This document shows positions 38,532 through 46,495 of a DNA stretch of 64,000 nucleotides, piece by piece (the first letter of the stretch is position 1; each line of letters starts with the position of its first letter). A model generated the notes under the pieces. That model was not told where the DNA came from. It did no database searches and saw nothing but the letters and a program-made list of their open reading frames with translations. The position numbers and the translations under genes are program-made. Source of the DNA: Acidobacteriota bacterium (GTDB lineage Bacteria; Acidobacteriota; Holophagae; Holophagales; Holophagaceae); the NCBI GenBank assembly GCA_016213735.1, contig JACQZU010000021.1:186001-250000 (forward strand). The letters are read 5' to 3'.

Positions 38532-39527
38532 TCAGGCCATCCGGGCGAAGAGGATCACCTGCAGCAGGTGGCTCGCGAAGAAGATGAGCCCCACGAGGCT
38601 GTTGAGGGTGAAGAAGGCCTCGTCCACCCGCGAGAGGTCCCCCTCCCGGACGATCCACTGCTCCCGTACCAGGATCAAGGCGATGGCACCCCAGCCGAGC
38701 CACGGGAAGAGCAGCGCCTCCTGCCGCAGGTTGAAGTCCGCCCAGCAGGCCAGCGCCGCCAGGTGGAAGGTCCGGCTGATCCAGAGGGCGCGCGCCCTGC
38801 CCAGGCGGGCCGGAAGGGAGTGCAGGCCCCGGTCCCGGTCGAAGGCCTCGTCCTGGAGGGCGTAGATGATGTCGAAACCCGCCGTCCAGGCCAGAACCCC
38901 CAGGGCCAGGGACCAGGCGGGCGGATCGAGGCGGCCGGCGATGGCGATCCAGGCGCCGAGGGGGGCCCCGGCGAGGCTCAAGCCGAGGACCGCGTGGGAC
39001 CAGGAGGTGAAGCGCTTGCAGAAGGAATAGCCCAGAATGATGAGCAGGGCGAGGGGCGCGAGCTTCCAGGGCAGGGGGCCGAGCATCCCCGCCGAGAACC
39101 CGAAGAGGGTGACCGCGAGGCCCAGCAGGGCCAGGGCGCCGGCCCGCCCCACGCGTCCCGCGGGCAGGGCCCGGGCCGCCGTGCGGGGGTTCTGCGCGTC
39201 CACGTCGGCGTCGGCGAGGCGGTTGAAGGTCATGGCGGCGGTGCGCGCCCCCACCATGGCCCCAAGGATCCAGAGCACCTTGTCCCAACCCGGGAAACCC
39301 TGGGCCGCCGCCATCGCCCCCAGGAGGGCGAAGGGAAGCGCGAATACGGTGTGCTCGAACTTGATCATGTCGAGCAGCTCCCGGAGGTCCCGGAAGGGGG
39401 CTCCCCGGCGCCTCGCCGGCGCGGTGGGGGCGGCGGGCGGCTTGGGAGCCGCCAAGCCTCCCTGCGGGGCGGGGCCGGGTTCGGGTCGGGCCTCCGCGGG
39501 CGTCTCCGTATGCTCCATTCCCTTCAT
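38532..39527 (-). CDS. UbiA-family prenyltransferase
   Basis: A 331-residue membrane prenyltransferase. A Pro/Ala-rich N-terminal extension (about 1-45) precedes FEHTVFALPFALLGAM and the two Mg-binding Asp-rich sites, NRLADADVDAQNPRTAARAL and YALQDEAFDRDRGLHSLPAR. The sequence style (IKFEHTVFALPFA, TAMTFNRLADAD) fits 4-hydroxybenzoate or futalosine-route (MqnP-like) polyprenyltransferases in quinone synthesis. The exact substrate cannot be told. The start at 39527 lacks a good ribosome site; a start three codons later is possible. It lies 36 bases after the dioxygenase gene in the same operon. Confidence 0.88.
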   Translation of the reverse strand: MKGMEHTETPAEARPEPGPAPQGGLAAPKPPAAPTAPARRRGAPFRDLRELLDMIKFEHTVFALPFALLGAMAAAQGFPGWDKVLWILGAMVGARTAAMTFNRLADADVDAQNPRTAARALPAGRVGRAGALALLGLAVTLFGFSAGMLGPLPWKLAPLALLIILGYSFCKRFTSWSHAVLGLSLAGAPLGAWIAIAGRLDPPAWSLALGVLAWTAGFDIIYALQDEAFDRDRGLHSLPARLGRARALWISRTFHLAALACWADFNLRQEALLFPWLGWGAIALILVREQWIVREGDLSRVDEAFFTLNSLVGLIFFASHLLQVILFARMA

Positions 39528-39563
39528 GATCGAATGAAAGCGCCGCTTTGTCTTCCCGGCGCC

Positions 39564-40349
39564 TCAGGCGAAGCGGTAGCTCGCAAGGCTCAGGCTTCCC
39601 AGCTGCCAGCCTTCGTGGAAGGGACGGCCAGGCCCACCGGAAGCGCCCAGGGCCAGGAACAGCGGATCCAGGTGTTCGCTGGTGGGGACCGATTCCCGGG
39701 CTCCCGGGGCCCCGGACCAACGGGCCAGGGTCTCGAAATCCCCGTCCGCGACCCGCTCCCCGACCCAGCCCTGGAAGGCTTCGGCCCAGGGCCGGGGAGG
39801 GACCCCGCCCTCCCAGTCCAGGCGGCCGAGGTTGTGGACGATTCCCCCACTGCCCAGGATCAGGACCCCCTCCCCGCGCAAGAACGCCAAGGCCCGTCCC
39901 GCGGCAAGGAGCAGCTCCGGTGTCCGGGGGCGCGGGAGGGAGAGCTGCACCACGGGAAGGGTGGCCTCCGAGGCCAGGTACCGCAGGGGCACCCACGCCC
40001 CGTGGTCCAGGGGGCGATGGGGGGCCAGGCTCGCCGCCAGGCCCACCCCCTCCAGGCCTTGCACCACCCGTTCCGCCAGCTCGGGAGACCCCGGGGCCGG
40101 GTAGTCCAGTTCGTAGAGCGGGGCGGGAAAGCCCCCGAAGTCGTGCATCACCCCCGGCACCGGTGCCGAGGTGGCCTGGAAGCCGCCGGCGGTCTCCCAG
40201 TGGGCCGAACAGACCAGGATGGCCCGGGGGGAAGGCAGGCTCGCGCGGAGCGCTCCCAAAGAGATCCCCCAGGCCCCCCCGTCCAGGGCCAGCGTGGGGG
40301 AGCCGTGGCCCACGAAGAGGGATGGGAGGGGGGGGGGCGTCCATGTCAC
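39564..40349 (-). CDS. LigB/DODA-type extradiol ring-cleavage dioxygenase
   Basis: A 261-residue YgiD/DODA-like dioxygenase. PSLFVGHGSPTLALDG at the start contains the first metal His, CSAHWETAGGF the second, and VLILGSGGIVHNLGRLDW the later conserved His. It acts on catechol-type aromatics such as L-DOPA, but the real substrate is unknown. I chose the GTG at 40349 because a good promoter (-10 at 40366-40371) lies between it and the in-frame ATG at 40382, which would be upstream of the transcript. The early codons include a run of ten C residues (10 G on the plus strand, 40328-40337). Confidence 0.85.
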   Translation of the reverse strand: MTWTPPPLPSLFVGHGSPTLALDGGAWGISLGALRASLPSPRAILVCSAHWETAGGFQATSAPVPGVMHDFGGFPAPLYELDYPAPGSPELAERVVQGLEGVGLAASLAPHRPLDHGAWVPLRYLASEATLPVVQLSLPRPRTPELLLAAGRALAFLRGEGVLILGSGGIVHNLGRLDWEGGVPPRPWAEAFQGWVGERVADGDFETLARWSGAPGARESVPTSEHLDPLFLALGASGGPGRPFHEGWQLGSLSLASYRFA

Positions 40350-40365
40350 CAACCTAGGCGCCCTG

Positions 40366-40395
40366 ATTGTATGTTGCAACATTTAATTCCGACAA
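40366..40395 (-). promoter_or_regulatory. Promoter with embedded 12-bp palindrome before the dioxygenase gene
   Basis: On the minus strand the -35 is TTGTCG (40390-40395), the spacer is 18 bases and the -10 is TACAAT (40366-40371, five of six matches). The perfect palindrome ATGTTGCAACAT (40371-40382) lies in the spacer and touches the -10, a good place for a repressor or MerR-type activator to bind. Confidence 0.65.
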
Positions 40396-40412
40396 GCCCC
40401 GAGGAGCGGCCC

Positions 40413-42212
40413 TCAGCGGTACATGGCCTCGATCTGCTCGGCGTACATCTCGTTGATCACCCTTCGCTTCACCTTGAGGCTGGGCGTGAGCTGGCCGGAC
40501 TCCAGGGTGAACTCGTGGTCGAGGATGGAGATCTTCTTGATCTGCTCGAACTTCGAGAGCTGCTGGTTGACCCTCTCCACCCGCTGCATGAGCTTGGCGT
40601 AGACCTCGGGCTTGGTCACCATGTCCACGTCGTCGTTGCAATGCAGCTTCTTGTAACCCGCCCAGCGGCGCAGGCTCGAGAAGTTCGGCACCACAAGGGC
40701 GGTGACGAAGTTCCTCTGGTCCCCGATGAGGACCGCCTGGGTGATGTACTTGTCGGTCTTGAGGGCCTCTTCGATGGGCTGGGGTGCGAGGTTCTTTCCC
40801 CCGCTGGTGATGATCAGCTCCTTCTTCCGGTCGGTGATCTTCAGCCGGCCCTGGGGGTCCAGCTCCCCGATGTCACCCGTCCGGAAGTAGCCGTCGGGGT
40901 CAAAGCTCTCCGCCGTGGCCTTCTCGTTCTTCCAGTATCCCTGCATCACGCAGGGGCCCTGGGCCAGGATCTCCCCGTCGGGAGCGATCTTGAGGAAAGG
41001 CCGGCCCTTCCATTCGTCGTAGATGGGCCGTCCGACCTTGCCGGGAGCCACCTCGCCGAAGCGGTTGAAGGAGAGCACCGGACTGGTCTCGGTGAGGCCG
41101 TAGCCCTCGATGATGGGGAGCCCGATGCACCAGAAGAATTCCATGAGCATGGGGGCCAGGGGGGCGCCGCCGCTCACGGCGAAGCGCAGGCGCCCTCCGG
41201 TGCGGGCGAGGATCTTGCTGAAGACCAGGTGGCGGCTCCACCAGAGCTGGAAGCGGATCCAGGGGGGGATCGGCTTCTCTTCGTAGAGGTAGGGAACGGC
41301 CATGCGCCCCGCCAGCATGGCCCAGTGGAAGATGAAACGTTTCACGATGCTGGAGGCCGCCACGTTCTCCCGGACGTTGGCGTAGATCTTCTCGTAGATG
41401 CGGGGCACCGAGACGAGGATGGTGGGCCGCACCTGGCGCAGATCCTCCGCCAGCGTGGTCATGTTTTCCGCGTAGGCGATCGTGGCCCCGATGTGGAAGA
41501 GGGTGTAATGGCCCGCCATGCGCTCGAAAATGTGCGACAGCGGAAGGAAGGAGAGGCTGCTGTCGCCCGGCAGCATGGGAAGGATCTCCACGCAGCGGAG
41601 AATGTTGGAAATCAGGTTGCCGTGCGTCAGCATGGCGCCCTTGGGGTCCCCCGTGGTGCCCGAGGTGTAGATGAGGGTCAGCAGGTCCGTGGGCTTCCGG
41701 GCCCTGGCCAGTTGCCGGACTTCGGGACGGTGGGCCTCCATGGCCTTCCCTTCCGCCTGGACTTGGTCCCAGGTGATCAGGTTCCGGCCCTGGGGATCCA
41801 GGCTCCCCTCCATCAGGATCAAGGTCTCGAGCCTGGGCAGGTTGTCCCACTGTTCCAGCACCTTCTTCGCCTGTTCCGGAGTGGAGCAGACCACCCACCG
41901 GGATTCGGAGTTCCGGAGGATGTAGCCGGTCTGGGGGGCGTTGAGGGTCGGGTAGATGGTCACGGAGGGGAAGCCCCCGATGGCGCAGGCGTAGTCTGTG
42001 ATCGCCCATTCGGGCCGGTTCTCCGAGACCAGGGCCACCGCGTCTCCCGCCCGGAGGCCCCGGGCCTGCATGGCCAGCACCATGCGCTCCACCCGGGCCT
42101 GGAGTTCCTTGTGGGAGATGGGGGTGTAGGTCCCGTCCTTCTTGTGTGAGAGGGCGTTCGGGTAATCGAACTCGCACGCCTTGTAGAAGAGGTCCGCGAT
42201 GGTGGCGACCAC
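40413..42212 (-). CDS. Long-chain acyl-CoA synthetase (AMP-forming)
   Basis: A 599-residue adenylate-forming enzyme that activates fatty acids with CoA. The ATP-binding motif LIYTSGTTGDPKGAMLTHGN, LSFLPLSHIFERMAGHY, VSGGAPLAPMLMEFFWCIG, IIEGYGLTETSPVLSFNR, YFRTGDIGELDPQGRLKITD and the lysine region SGGKNLAPQPIEEALK are all intact; it resembles the FadD15/long-chain group. The GTG at 42212 follows GGAG. It is divergent from the xer-type gene. The downstream dioxygenase operon has its own promoter. Confidence 0.94.
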   Translation of the reverse strand: MVATIADLFYKACEFDYPNALSHKKDGTYTPISHKELQARVERMVLAMQARGLRAGDAVALVSENRPEWAITDYACAIGGFPSVTIYPTLNAPQTGYILRNSESRWVVCSTPEQAKKVLEQWDNLPRLETLILMEGSLDPQGRNLITWDQVQAEGKAMEAHRPEVRQLARARKPTDLLTLIYTSGTTGDPKGAMLTHGNLISNILRCVEILPMLPGDSSLSFLPLSHIFERMAGHYTLFHIGATIAYAENMTTLAEDLRQVRPTILVSVPRIYEKIYANVRENVAASSIVKRFIFHWAMLAGRMAVPYLYEEKPIPPWIRFQLWWSRHLVFSKILARTGGRLRFAVSGGAPLAPMLMEFFWCIGLPIIEGYGLTETSPVLSFNRFGEVAPGKVGRPIYDEWKGRPFLKIAPDGEILAQGPCVMQGYWKNEKATAESFDPDGYFRTGDIGELDPQGRLKITDRKKELIITSGGKNLAPQPIEEALKTDKYITQAVLIGDQRNFVTALVVPNFSSLRRWAGYKKLHCNDDVDMVTKPEVYAKLMQRVERVNQQLSKFEQIKKISILDHEFTLESGQLTPSLKVKRRVINEMYAEQIEAMYR

Positions 42213-42253
42213 GATGAACTCCAGTGTGTGGAAAGTTGGGGCAGAATAGCAGA

Positions 42254-43171
42254 GTGGACGAATCCCTGCGCCAGGCCGTGGATGCCTTCCTCACGGAGCA
42301 GCGGGCCCGCGCGGTGAGCCCCCACACCCTCAGGGCCCAGAAGGGGGACCTCGGAAAACTCCTGGCCTTCGCCCGGTCCGAAGCCTGGAATGGGTGGGGG
42401 CAGAAGCCCCGGGCCCTCCGGGGCTTCGCCCATGCCCTCGGGCGCCGGGGCCTGGACCCGTCGAGCCAGGCCCGGATCCTGTCCACCGTGCGGGGGTTTT
42501 TCGGGTGGATGTACGAGACGGGCCGACTGCCTTCCAACCCCAGCGAGGGGCTTCGCAATCCCCGGCTTCCGCGAAGGCTCCCCCCCTTCCTCACCGAGGG
42601 GGAGAGCGCCGCTTTGCTGAAGCTGCCGCCGCCCACCGACTTCCCCAGCGCCCGGACGACCGCCCTGCTGGAGCTGCTCTACGCCTCGGGCCTCCGGGTC
42701 GCCGAGTTGGTGGGCCTGGATCTGGGGGATCTGCTCCTCGAGGAGCGCACCCTGCGCGTGCTGGGCAAGGGCGGCAAGGAACGCCTCGTGCCCTTCCACC
42801 ACGCCGCGGGAAGGGTCCTGGGGGACTACCTGGGATACCGGAAGGCCTTCCTGGAAGCCCATTCCCTTCCCCCTGCCGCCGCGGTGTTCCTGAACCAGCG
42901 AGGGGGGCGCCTGACCGCCACCTCCGTGCGCAAGCTCCTCCAGGCGGCCCTGGACCACGCGGCCGTCCGCGCCCGGGTCAGTCCCCACGCCCTCCGCCAC
43001 AGCTTCGCCACCCACCTCCTCAACCGCGGCATGGACCTGAGGGCCATCCAGGAACTGCTCGGCCACGCCAGCCTCAGCACCACCCAGAGGTACACCCACC
43101 TCGGGCTGGAGGAGCTGTCGAGGACCTACGAGAACGCCCATCCCCGGGCCCGGCGCTCCGCCGACGATTAG
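42254..43171 (+). CDS. XerC/XerD-type tyrosine recombinase
   Basis: A 305-residue recombinase with the SAM-like core-binding domain (VDAFLTEQRARAVSPHTLRA) and a catalytic domain. The active-site set is complete: Arg in ASGLRVAELVGLDL, Lys in VLGKGGKERLVPF, His and Arg in SPHALRHSFATHLL, His in LLGHASLSTTQRYTH and the nucleophile Tyr in that same motif. Length and motifs fit the housekeeping dimer-resolution XerC/D proteins rather than a phage integrase, and no mobile-element ends are visible. The GTG at 42254 is my choice of start; other in-frame starts lie at 42224 and 42236. Confidence 0.92.
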   Translation: MDESLRQAVDAFLTEQRARAVSPHTLRAQKGDLGKLLAFARSEAWNGWGQKPRALRGFAHALGRRGLDPSSQARILSTVRGFFGWMYETGRLPSNPSEGLRNPRLPRRLPPFLTEGESAALLKLPPPTDFPSARTTALLELLYASGLRVAELVGLDLGDLLLEERTLRVLGKGGKERLVPFHHAAGRVLGDYLGYRKAFLEAHSLPPAAAVFLNQRGGRLTATSVRKLLQAALDHAAVRARVSPHALRHSFATHLLNRGMDLRAIQELLGHASLSTTQRYTHLGLEELSRTYENAHPRARRSADD

Positions 43172-43259
43172 GGAACCGTGACGCGGTCCGGATCCGGGAT
43201 TCCGCAAGTGCGCCGAGAACGGCCCGGGTTCCCCGTGGGAGGACGGAAACTCCCGAACC

Positions 43260-43288
43260 TCGACAGGTTCCCGCATCCCCACTAGGGT
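43260..43288 (+). promoter_or_regulatory. Promoter of the M23 peptidase-bactofilin pair
   Basis: TCGACA (43260-43265, five of six to TTGACA) and TAGGGT (43283-43288) are spaced by 17 bases. The ATG follows at 43298, so the transcript leader would be only a few bases long. Confidence 0.45.
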
Positions 43289-43297
43289 AGAGGGTCC

Positions 43298-44260
43298 ATG
43301 CCGAGAAAGCCTCTCACCCGCCGCGCGATCCGGCTGAGCCGGCCGGATTCGGAGCGCTTCCTCACGGTGATGGTGGTCTTCCTCAACAGGACCTTCCGCT
43401 GGAGCCTCACGATCAGCCGCATGGCCTGGATCGCAGGAATCGCCGGGGGCCTGGGGGCCATCGCGACGGTGGGCTCGGCCTACGGCTTCTGGGCCACCAA
43501 GAAAATCATGGATTTCAACAAGCTCCAGCAGGAAACCCAGGAGCAGGTGCACCAGCTTCGCTCCGCCCTGGACCAGGCGGAAGGCCTGGAAAAGGAGATC
43601 CAGCAGTTGCGCTCCCAGCACACGGAACTGTTGAAACTGCTTGATCCCAGGGCCCCGGGCCCCACCCTCCCCACCCTTCCCAGGCGGGGGGAGGGCCCCC
43701 CGCCGCCGCCCCCCGGCAATCCGGCGGAAAAGCTGAGCCGGCTGCGGGGCGAACTTGAACGGCGGGCCGAGCAGGCCAACCTCATCCGGGCCCGGATGGA
43801 GCCCATTCTCACCCGCTGGATGCACACCCCCTCCATTCCGCCCACGGCAGGCTACCTCTCTTCCGGCTTCGGCATCCGCATCAGCCCCTTTTCCAGGCGG
43901 GGGGAGGAGGACGAGGGCCTGCTCGGCTACCACACCGGCCTCGACATCACCAACGCCCAGGGAACGCCCATCCAGGCCACCGCGGACGGGGTGGTGGCCG
44001 AATCCGGGTGGATGGGCCGCTACGGCTGGGGCGTCGTGCTCCAGCACACCGATGACCTGGAGACCCTCTACGCCCACCTGGAACGCATCGAAGTGCTGCA
44101 GGGGCAGAAGGTATCCCGGGGCCAGATTCTCGGGAAGATGGGCCGATCTGGAAATGCGACCGGGGTTCATCTACACTACGAGGTCCGCCGCGCCGGCAAG
44201 CCCATCAACCCGATGCCCTACATGAAACTGCAGAAGGAGTGGCTGCGCGGCCTCGGATAG
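43298..44260 (+). CDS. Membrane-anchored M23 (LytM-type) peptidase
   Basis: A 320-residue cell-wall hydrolase. A cytoplasmic start (FLTVMVVFLNRTFRWSLTIS) leads into a transmembrane helix (about 45-65), then a coiled coil (KLQQETQEQVHQLRSALDQA), a Pro-rich linker and a C-terminal M23 domain with the zinc motifs GYHTGLDITN and HLHYEVR, and TADGVVAESGWMGRYGWG between them. It should cut peptidoglycan cross-links or activate another hydrolase. The bactofilin gene follows after 11 bases; this pairing is known from other bacteria, where bactofilins position M23 enzymes to shape the cell. Confidence 0.93.
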   Translation: MPRKPLTRRAIRLSRPDSERFLTVMVVFLNRTFRWSLTISRMAWIAGIAGGLGAIATVGSAYGFWATKKIMDFNKLQQETQEQVHQLRSALDQAEGLEKEIQQLRSQHTELLKLLDPRAPGPTLPTLPRRGEGPPPPPPGNPAEKLSRLRGELERRAEQANLIRARMEPILTRWMHTPSIPPTAGYLSSGFGIRISPFSRRGEEDEGLLGYHTGLDITNAQGTPIQATADGVVAESGWMGRYGWGVVLQHTDDLETLYAHLERIEVLQGQKVSRGQILGKMGRSGNATGVHLHYEVRRAGKPINPMPYMKLQKEWLRGLG

Positions 44261-44271
44261 GAGGTCCTGCG

Positions 44272-44844
44272 ATGTTCGAGAAAAAGACGAACGGCCAGGT
44301 TCCCGCATGCCACACCCTGCTGGGCAAGGGCACCCTCTGGAAGGGGGAGGTCCACGCCGGCGCCACCTCCCTGCGCATCGAGGGGACCGTGGAGGGGACG
44401 GTTCACTCTGAAGGGGAAGTCACGATCGCTCCGTCCGGCCTCGTGACCGGCACCGTCCACGCCAAACACCTCATCGTCACCGGCAAGGCCGAGGGGCTCT
44501 TCAAGATCGAGCAGTGCCTCGAGATCCACGGCACCGGCTGCGTGGAGGGCGACGTGGAGGTGGGCTCCCTGGTGGTGGACGAGGGCGGCACCCTGCAGGG
44601 CACCTGCGTGCGCCGGGGCCACAAGGCCAGCGGCAAGCTCCACCTGGGGAGCCACGAACCCAAGATCCTCGCCATGAAGGCCGAGGGTCCCCTCTTCCAG
44701 GCGGAGCCCCAGGCCCCCCCCCTCGAGGGCGAGACCGTGGCGGCCGGCGACCCCGGGGACAGCAGCCCCGGCCTCAAGGCCGGGCGGCCCTTCGGCGCCC
44801 AGGACGGCAAGCACCGGCACCCCAAGGGCGCGCCGGTGGGCTGA
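44272..44844 (+). CDS. Bactofilin
   Basis: A 190-residue polymer-forming cytoskeletal protein. The central beta-helix has the repeating pattern LLGKGTLWKGEVHAGATSLR, IEGTVEGTVHSEGEVTIAPS, GLVTGTVHAKHLIVTGKAEG and VEGDVEVGSLVVDEGGTLQG, as in bactofilins. The C-terminal tail (about 125-190) is Pro/Gly-rich. GGAGGTCC before the ATG at 44272 fixes the start. It is co-transcribed with the M23 peptidase and probably scaffolds it at the membrane. Confidence 0.92.
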   Translation: MFEKKTNGQVPACHTLLGKGTLWKGEVHAGATSLRIEGTVEGTVHSEGEVTIAPSGLVTGTVHAKHLIVTGKAEGLFKIEQCLEIHGTGCVEGDVEVGSLVVDEGGTLQGTCVRRGHKASGKLHLGSHEPKILAMKAEGPLFQAEPQAPPLEGETVAAGDPGDSSPGLKAGRPFGAQDGKHRHPKGAPVG

Positions 44845-44941
44845 ACGGCCCTCCCTCCGGTCTGCCTGAGAAACCCCCAACCGGTCGTGACCCCCGCCCC
44901 TGGGCGGGAGAGCCTGGAAGACACCTTCTGGGAGCCTTCCC

Positions 44942-45430
44942 GTGCACAGCCCTTCCCGCCTCCTTCTGGCCGCAGCCCTCCTCCTGCCCGGCGCCCCGGG
45001 CCTCCGGGCCCAGTCCACGACCCATCTCAACGTGCCCTCCGCCAACATGGTGTTGCTGCAGGGGAGGAATTCCCCCACCGGCACGAACTGGTCCGCCCTG
45101 GTCAACGGAACCTGGTCCTACACCTTTGGGGGCCACTTCGTCATCCCCACGGGGAAGACCCTGGTGATCACGGACCTGCGTTGGTATGCGTCCGGGACGG
45201 CTACCGCCGGAGCCCTCTACCATCTCGCCCTTTTCGGGGGACCCTCCGCCGGACAGGATATCTACCACCAGTTCGTAACCATGACCGGCGATTTGGCCAC
45301 CTTCAGCGACAGCTTCCTCACCGGTTACAGGTTCCCGGCGGGAAACGCCCTTGAGGTTTCCGTGAGTGCAGTGTCGGGCAAAGCCCCCAACAATTGGTGC
45401 GTCACCCTCCTGGGCTACTACACGAACTGA
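44942..45430 (+). CDS. Secreted protein of unknown function
   Basis: A 162-residue exported protein. The signal peptide (MHSPSRLLLAAALLLPGAPG) ends near LRAQS. The mature part is rich in aromatic, Thr and Ser residues (SANMVLLQGRNSPTGTNWSA, FGGHFVIPTGKTLVITDLRW, DSFLTGYRFPAGNALEVSVS) and looks like a small beta-sandwich, as in extracellular or appendage-associated proteins. The start is GTG at 44942 with GGGAG upstream. I recognise no family. A short GC-hairpin (44893-44908) sits before it. It converges on argC. Confidence 0.6.
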   Translation: MHSPSRLLLAAALLLPGAPGLRAQSTTHLNVPSANMVLLQGRNSPTGTNWSALVNGTWSYTFGGHFVIPTGKTLVITDLRWYASGTATAGALYHLALFGGPSAGQDIYHQFVTMTGDLATFSDSFLTGYRFPAGNALEVSVSAVSGKAPNNWCVTLLGYYTN

Positions 45431-45448
45431 CTCCGAGGTTCGTCTGGC

Positions 45449-46495
45449 TCAGGGCCAGCATCCGGGCTGCATCAGCCCCGTCCCCTCTTCCAGCCCCAGG
45501 GCCAGGTTCATGCACTGGATGGCCTGGCCGGCCATGCCCTTCACCAGGTTGTCGATGGCCGCCAGCACGCAGCCGGTGCCGCCCTTGGCGGCCACGCCGA
45601 GGTCGGCGAAGTTGCTGCCCGTGACCGCCGCCACGCGGGGGGAGCCCTCCACCATGCGGACGAAGGGCGAGCCCTGGAAGGCCGCCTCGGCCCGGGCCCG
45701 CAGGCCCGCGGCGTCCAGGCCCGGCGGCAGGGCGAACTGCACCGCGGCGAAGATCCCCCGCACCAGGGGGGCGCTCTGGGGCACGAAGCCCAGGCGGCCG
45801 CCGATGCCTTGCCGTCCCATCATGGCCTGGACCTCCGCCAGGTGCTGGTGATCCAGGACCTTGTAGGCCCGGAAGTCCTGGGCCCGGGTGGGGTGGTGGG
45901 TGGTGTCGCTGGGCGCCATCCCCGAGCCGGAGGAACCCGTGGCGGCGCTGGCCGCGATGAAGCCCAGGTCCAGGCCCCGGAGGGGCAGCAGGGCCAGCTG
46001 CAGCGCCGTGGCGAAGCATCCCGCGGAGGCGATGCGCCGGGTCCCGCGAAGGGCCTCGCGGTTCCACTCGGGCAGGCCGTAGGCGAAGCTCCCCAGCCGC
46101 TCGGGACAGGGGTGGGGCCGGCCGTAGGCGGCCTGGAAGACGGCGGGGTCCGCGAGCCGGAAATCCCCGGAGAGGTCCACCAGCAGCAGCCGCTCGGCGA
46201 GGCCCGCGGCCTCCCACGCCGCCTCCAGGCCCGGCAGGGCCTGGGCCAGTTCTCCGTGGGGAAGGGCCGCGAAGACCACGGGCTGTTCCGACCCCGCCAG
46301 CTCCCCGAAGGAGATCTCTGCCGTGAAGGCGCCGTTCACCACCCCGCGCAGGTTGGGGTGGGCCGTGTGGAAGGGTTTTCCCGCATGCTGCCGGGAACTG
46401 CCCCGGAGGCTGCGGAGCAAGGGGTGGCCCGAGAGCAGGCGAAGCAGTTCCCCGCCGCCGTAGCCCGAGGCCCCGAGAATCACTGCGTCCATCAT
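45449..46495 (-). CDS. argC: N-acyl-gamma-glutamyl-phosphate reductase
   Basis: A 348-residue NADPH-dependent reductase, the third step of arginine synthesis. ILGASGYGGGELLRLLSGHP is the nucleotide-binding start. The catalytic Cys lies in IASAGCFATALQLALLPL, and ATGSSGSGMAPSDTTHH and PLVRGIFAAVQFALP are typical. The GCFAT form of the Cys motif recalls the Bacteroidetes-type ArgC that works with N-acylornithine carbamoyltransferases. It overlaps the end of the P-loop gene by four bases and is the last gene of the arginine operon. Confidence 0.93.
   Translation of the reverse strand: MMDAVILGASGYGGGELLRLLSGHPLLRSLRGSSRQHAGKPFHTAHPNLRGVVNGAFTAEISFGELAGSEQPVVFAALPHGELAQALPGLEAAWEAAGLAERLLLVDLSGDFRLADPAVFQAAYGRPHPCPERLGSFAYGLPEWNREALRGTRRIASAGCFATALQLALLPLRGLDLGFIAASAATGSSGSGMAPSDTTHHPTRAQDFRAYKVLDHQHLAEVQAMMGRQGIGGRLGFVPQSAPLVRGIFAAVQFALPPGLDAAGLRARAEAAFQGSPFVRMVEGSPRVAAVTGSNFADLGVAAKGGTGCVLAAIDNLVKGMAGQAIQCMNLALGLEEGTGLMQPGCWP

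Noticed and set aside
42254-43171. The tyrosine recombinase as the integrase of an island
   Set aside because: Length and motifs fit housekeeping XerC/D. There is no tRNA, attachment-site repeat or phage gene nearby.
44845-44941. Possible riboswitch before the secreted protein gene (short CCCGCC/GGCGGG hairpin)
   Set aside because: Only a small GC hairpin; no conserved motif of any known class.
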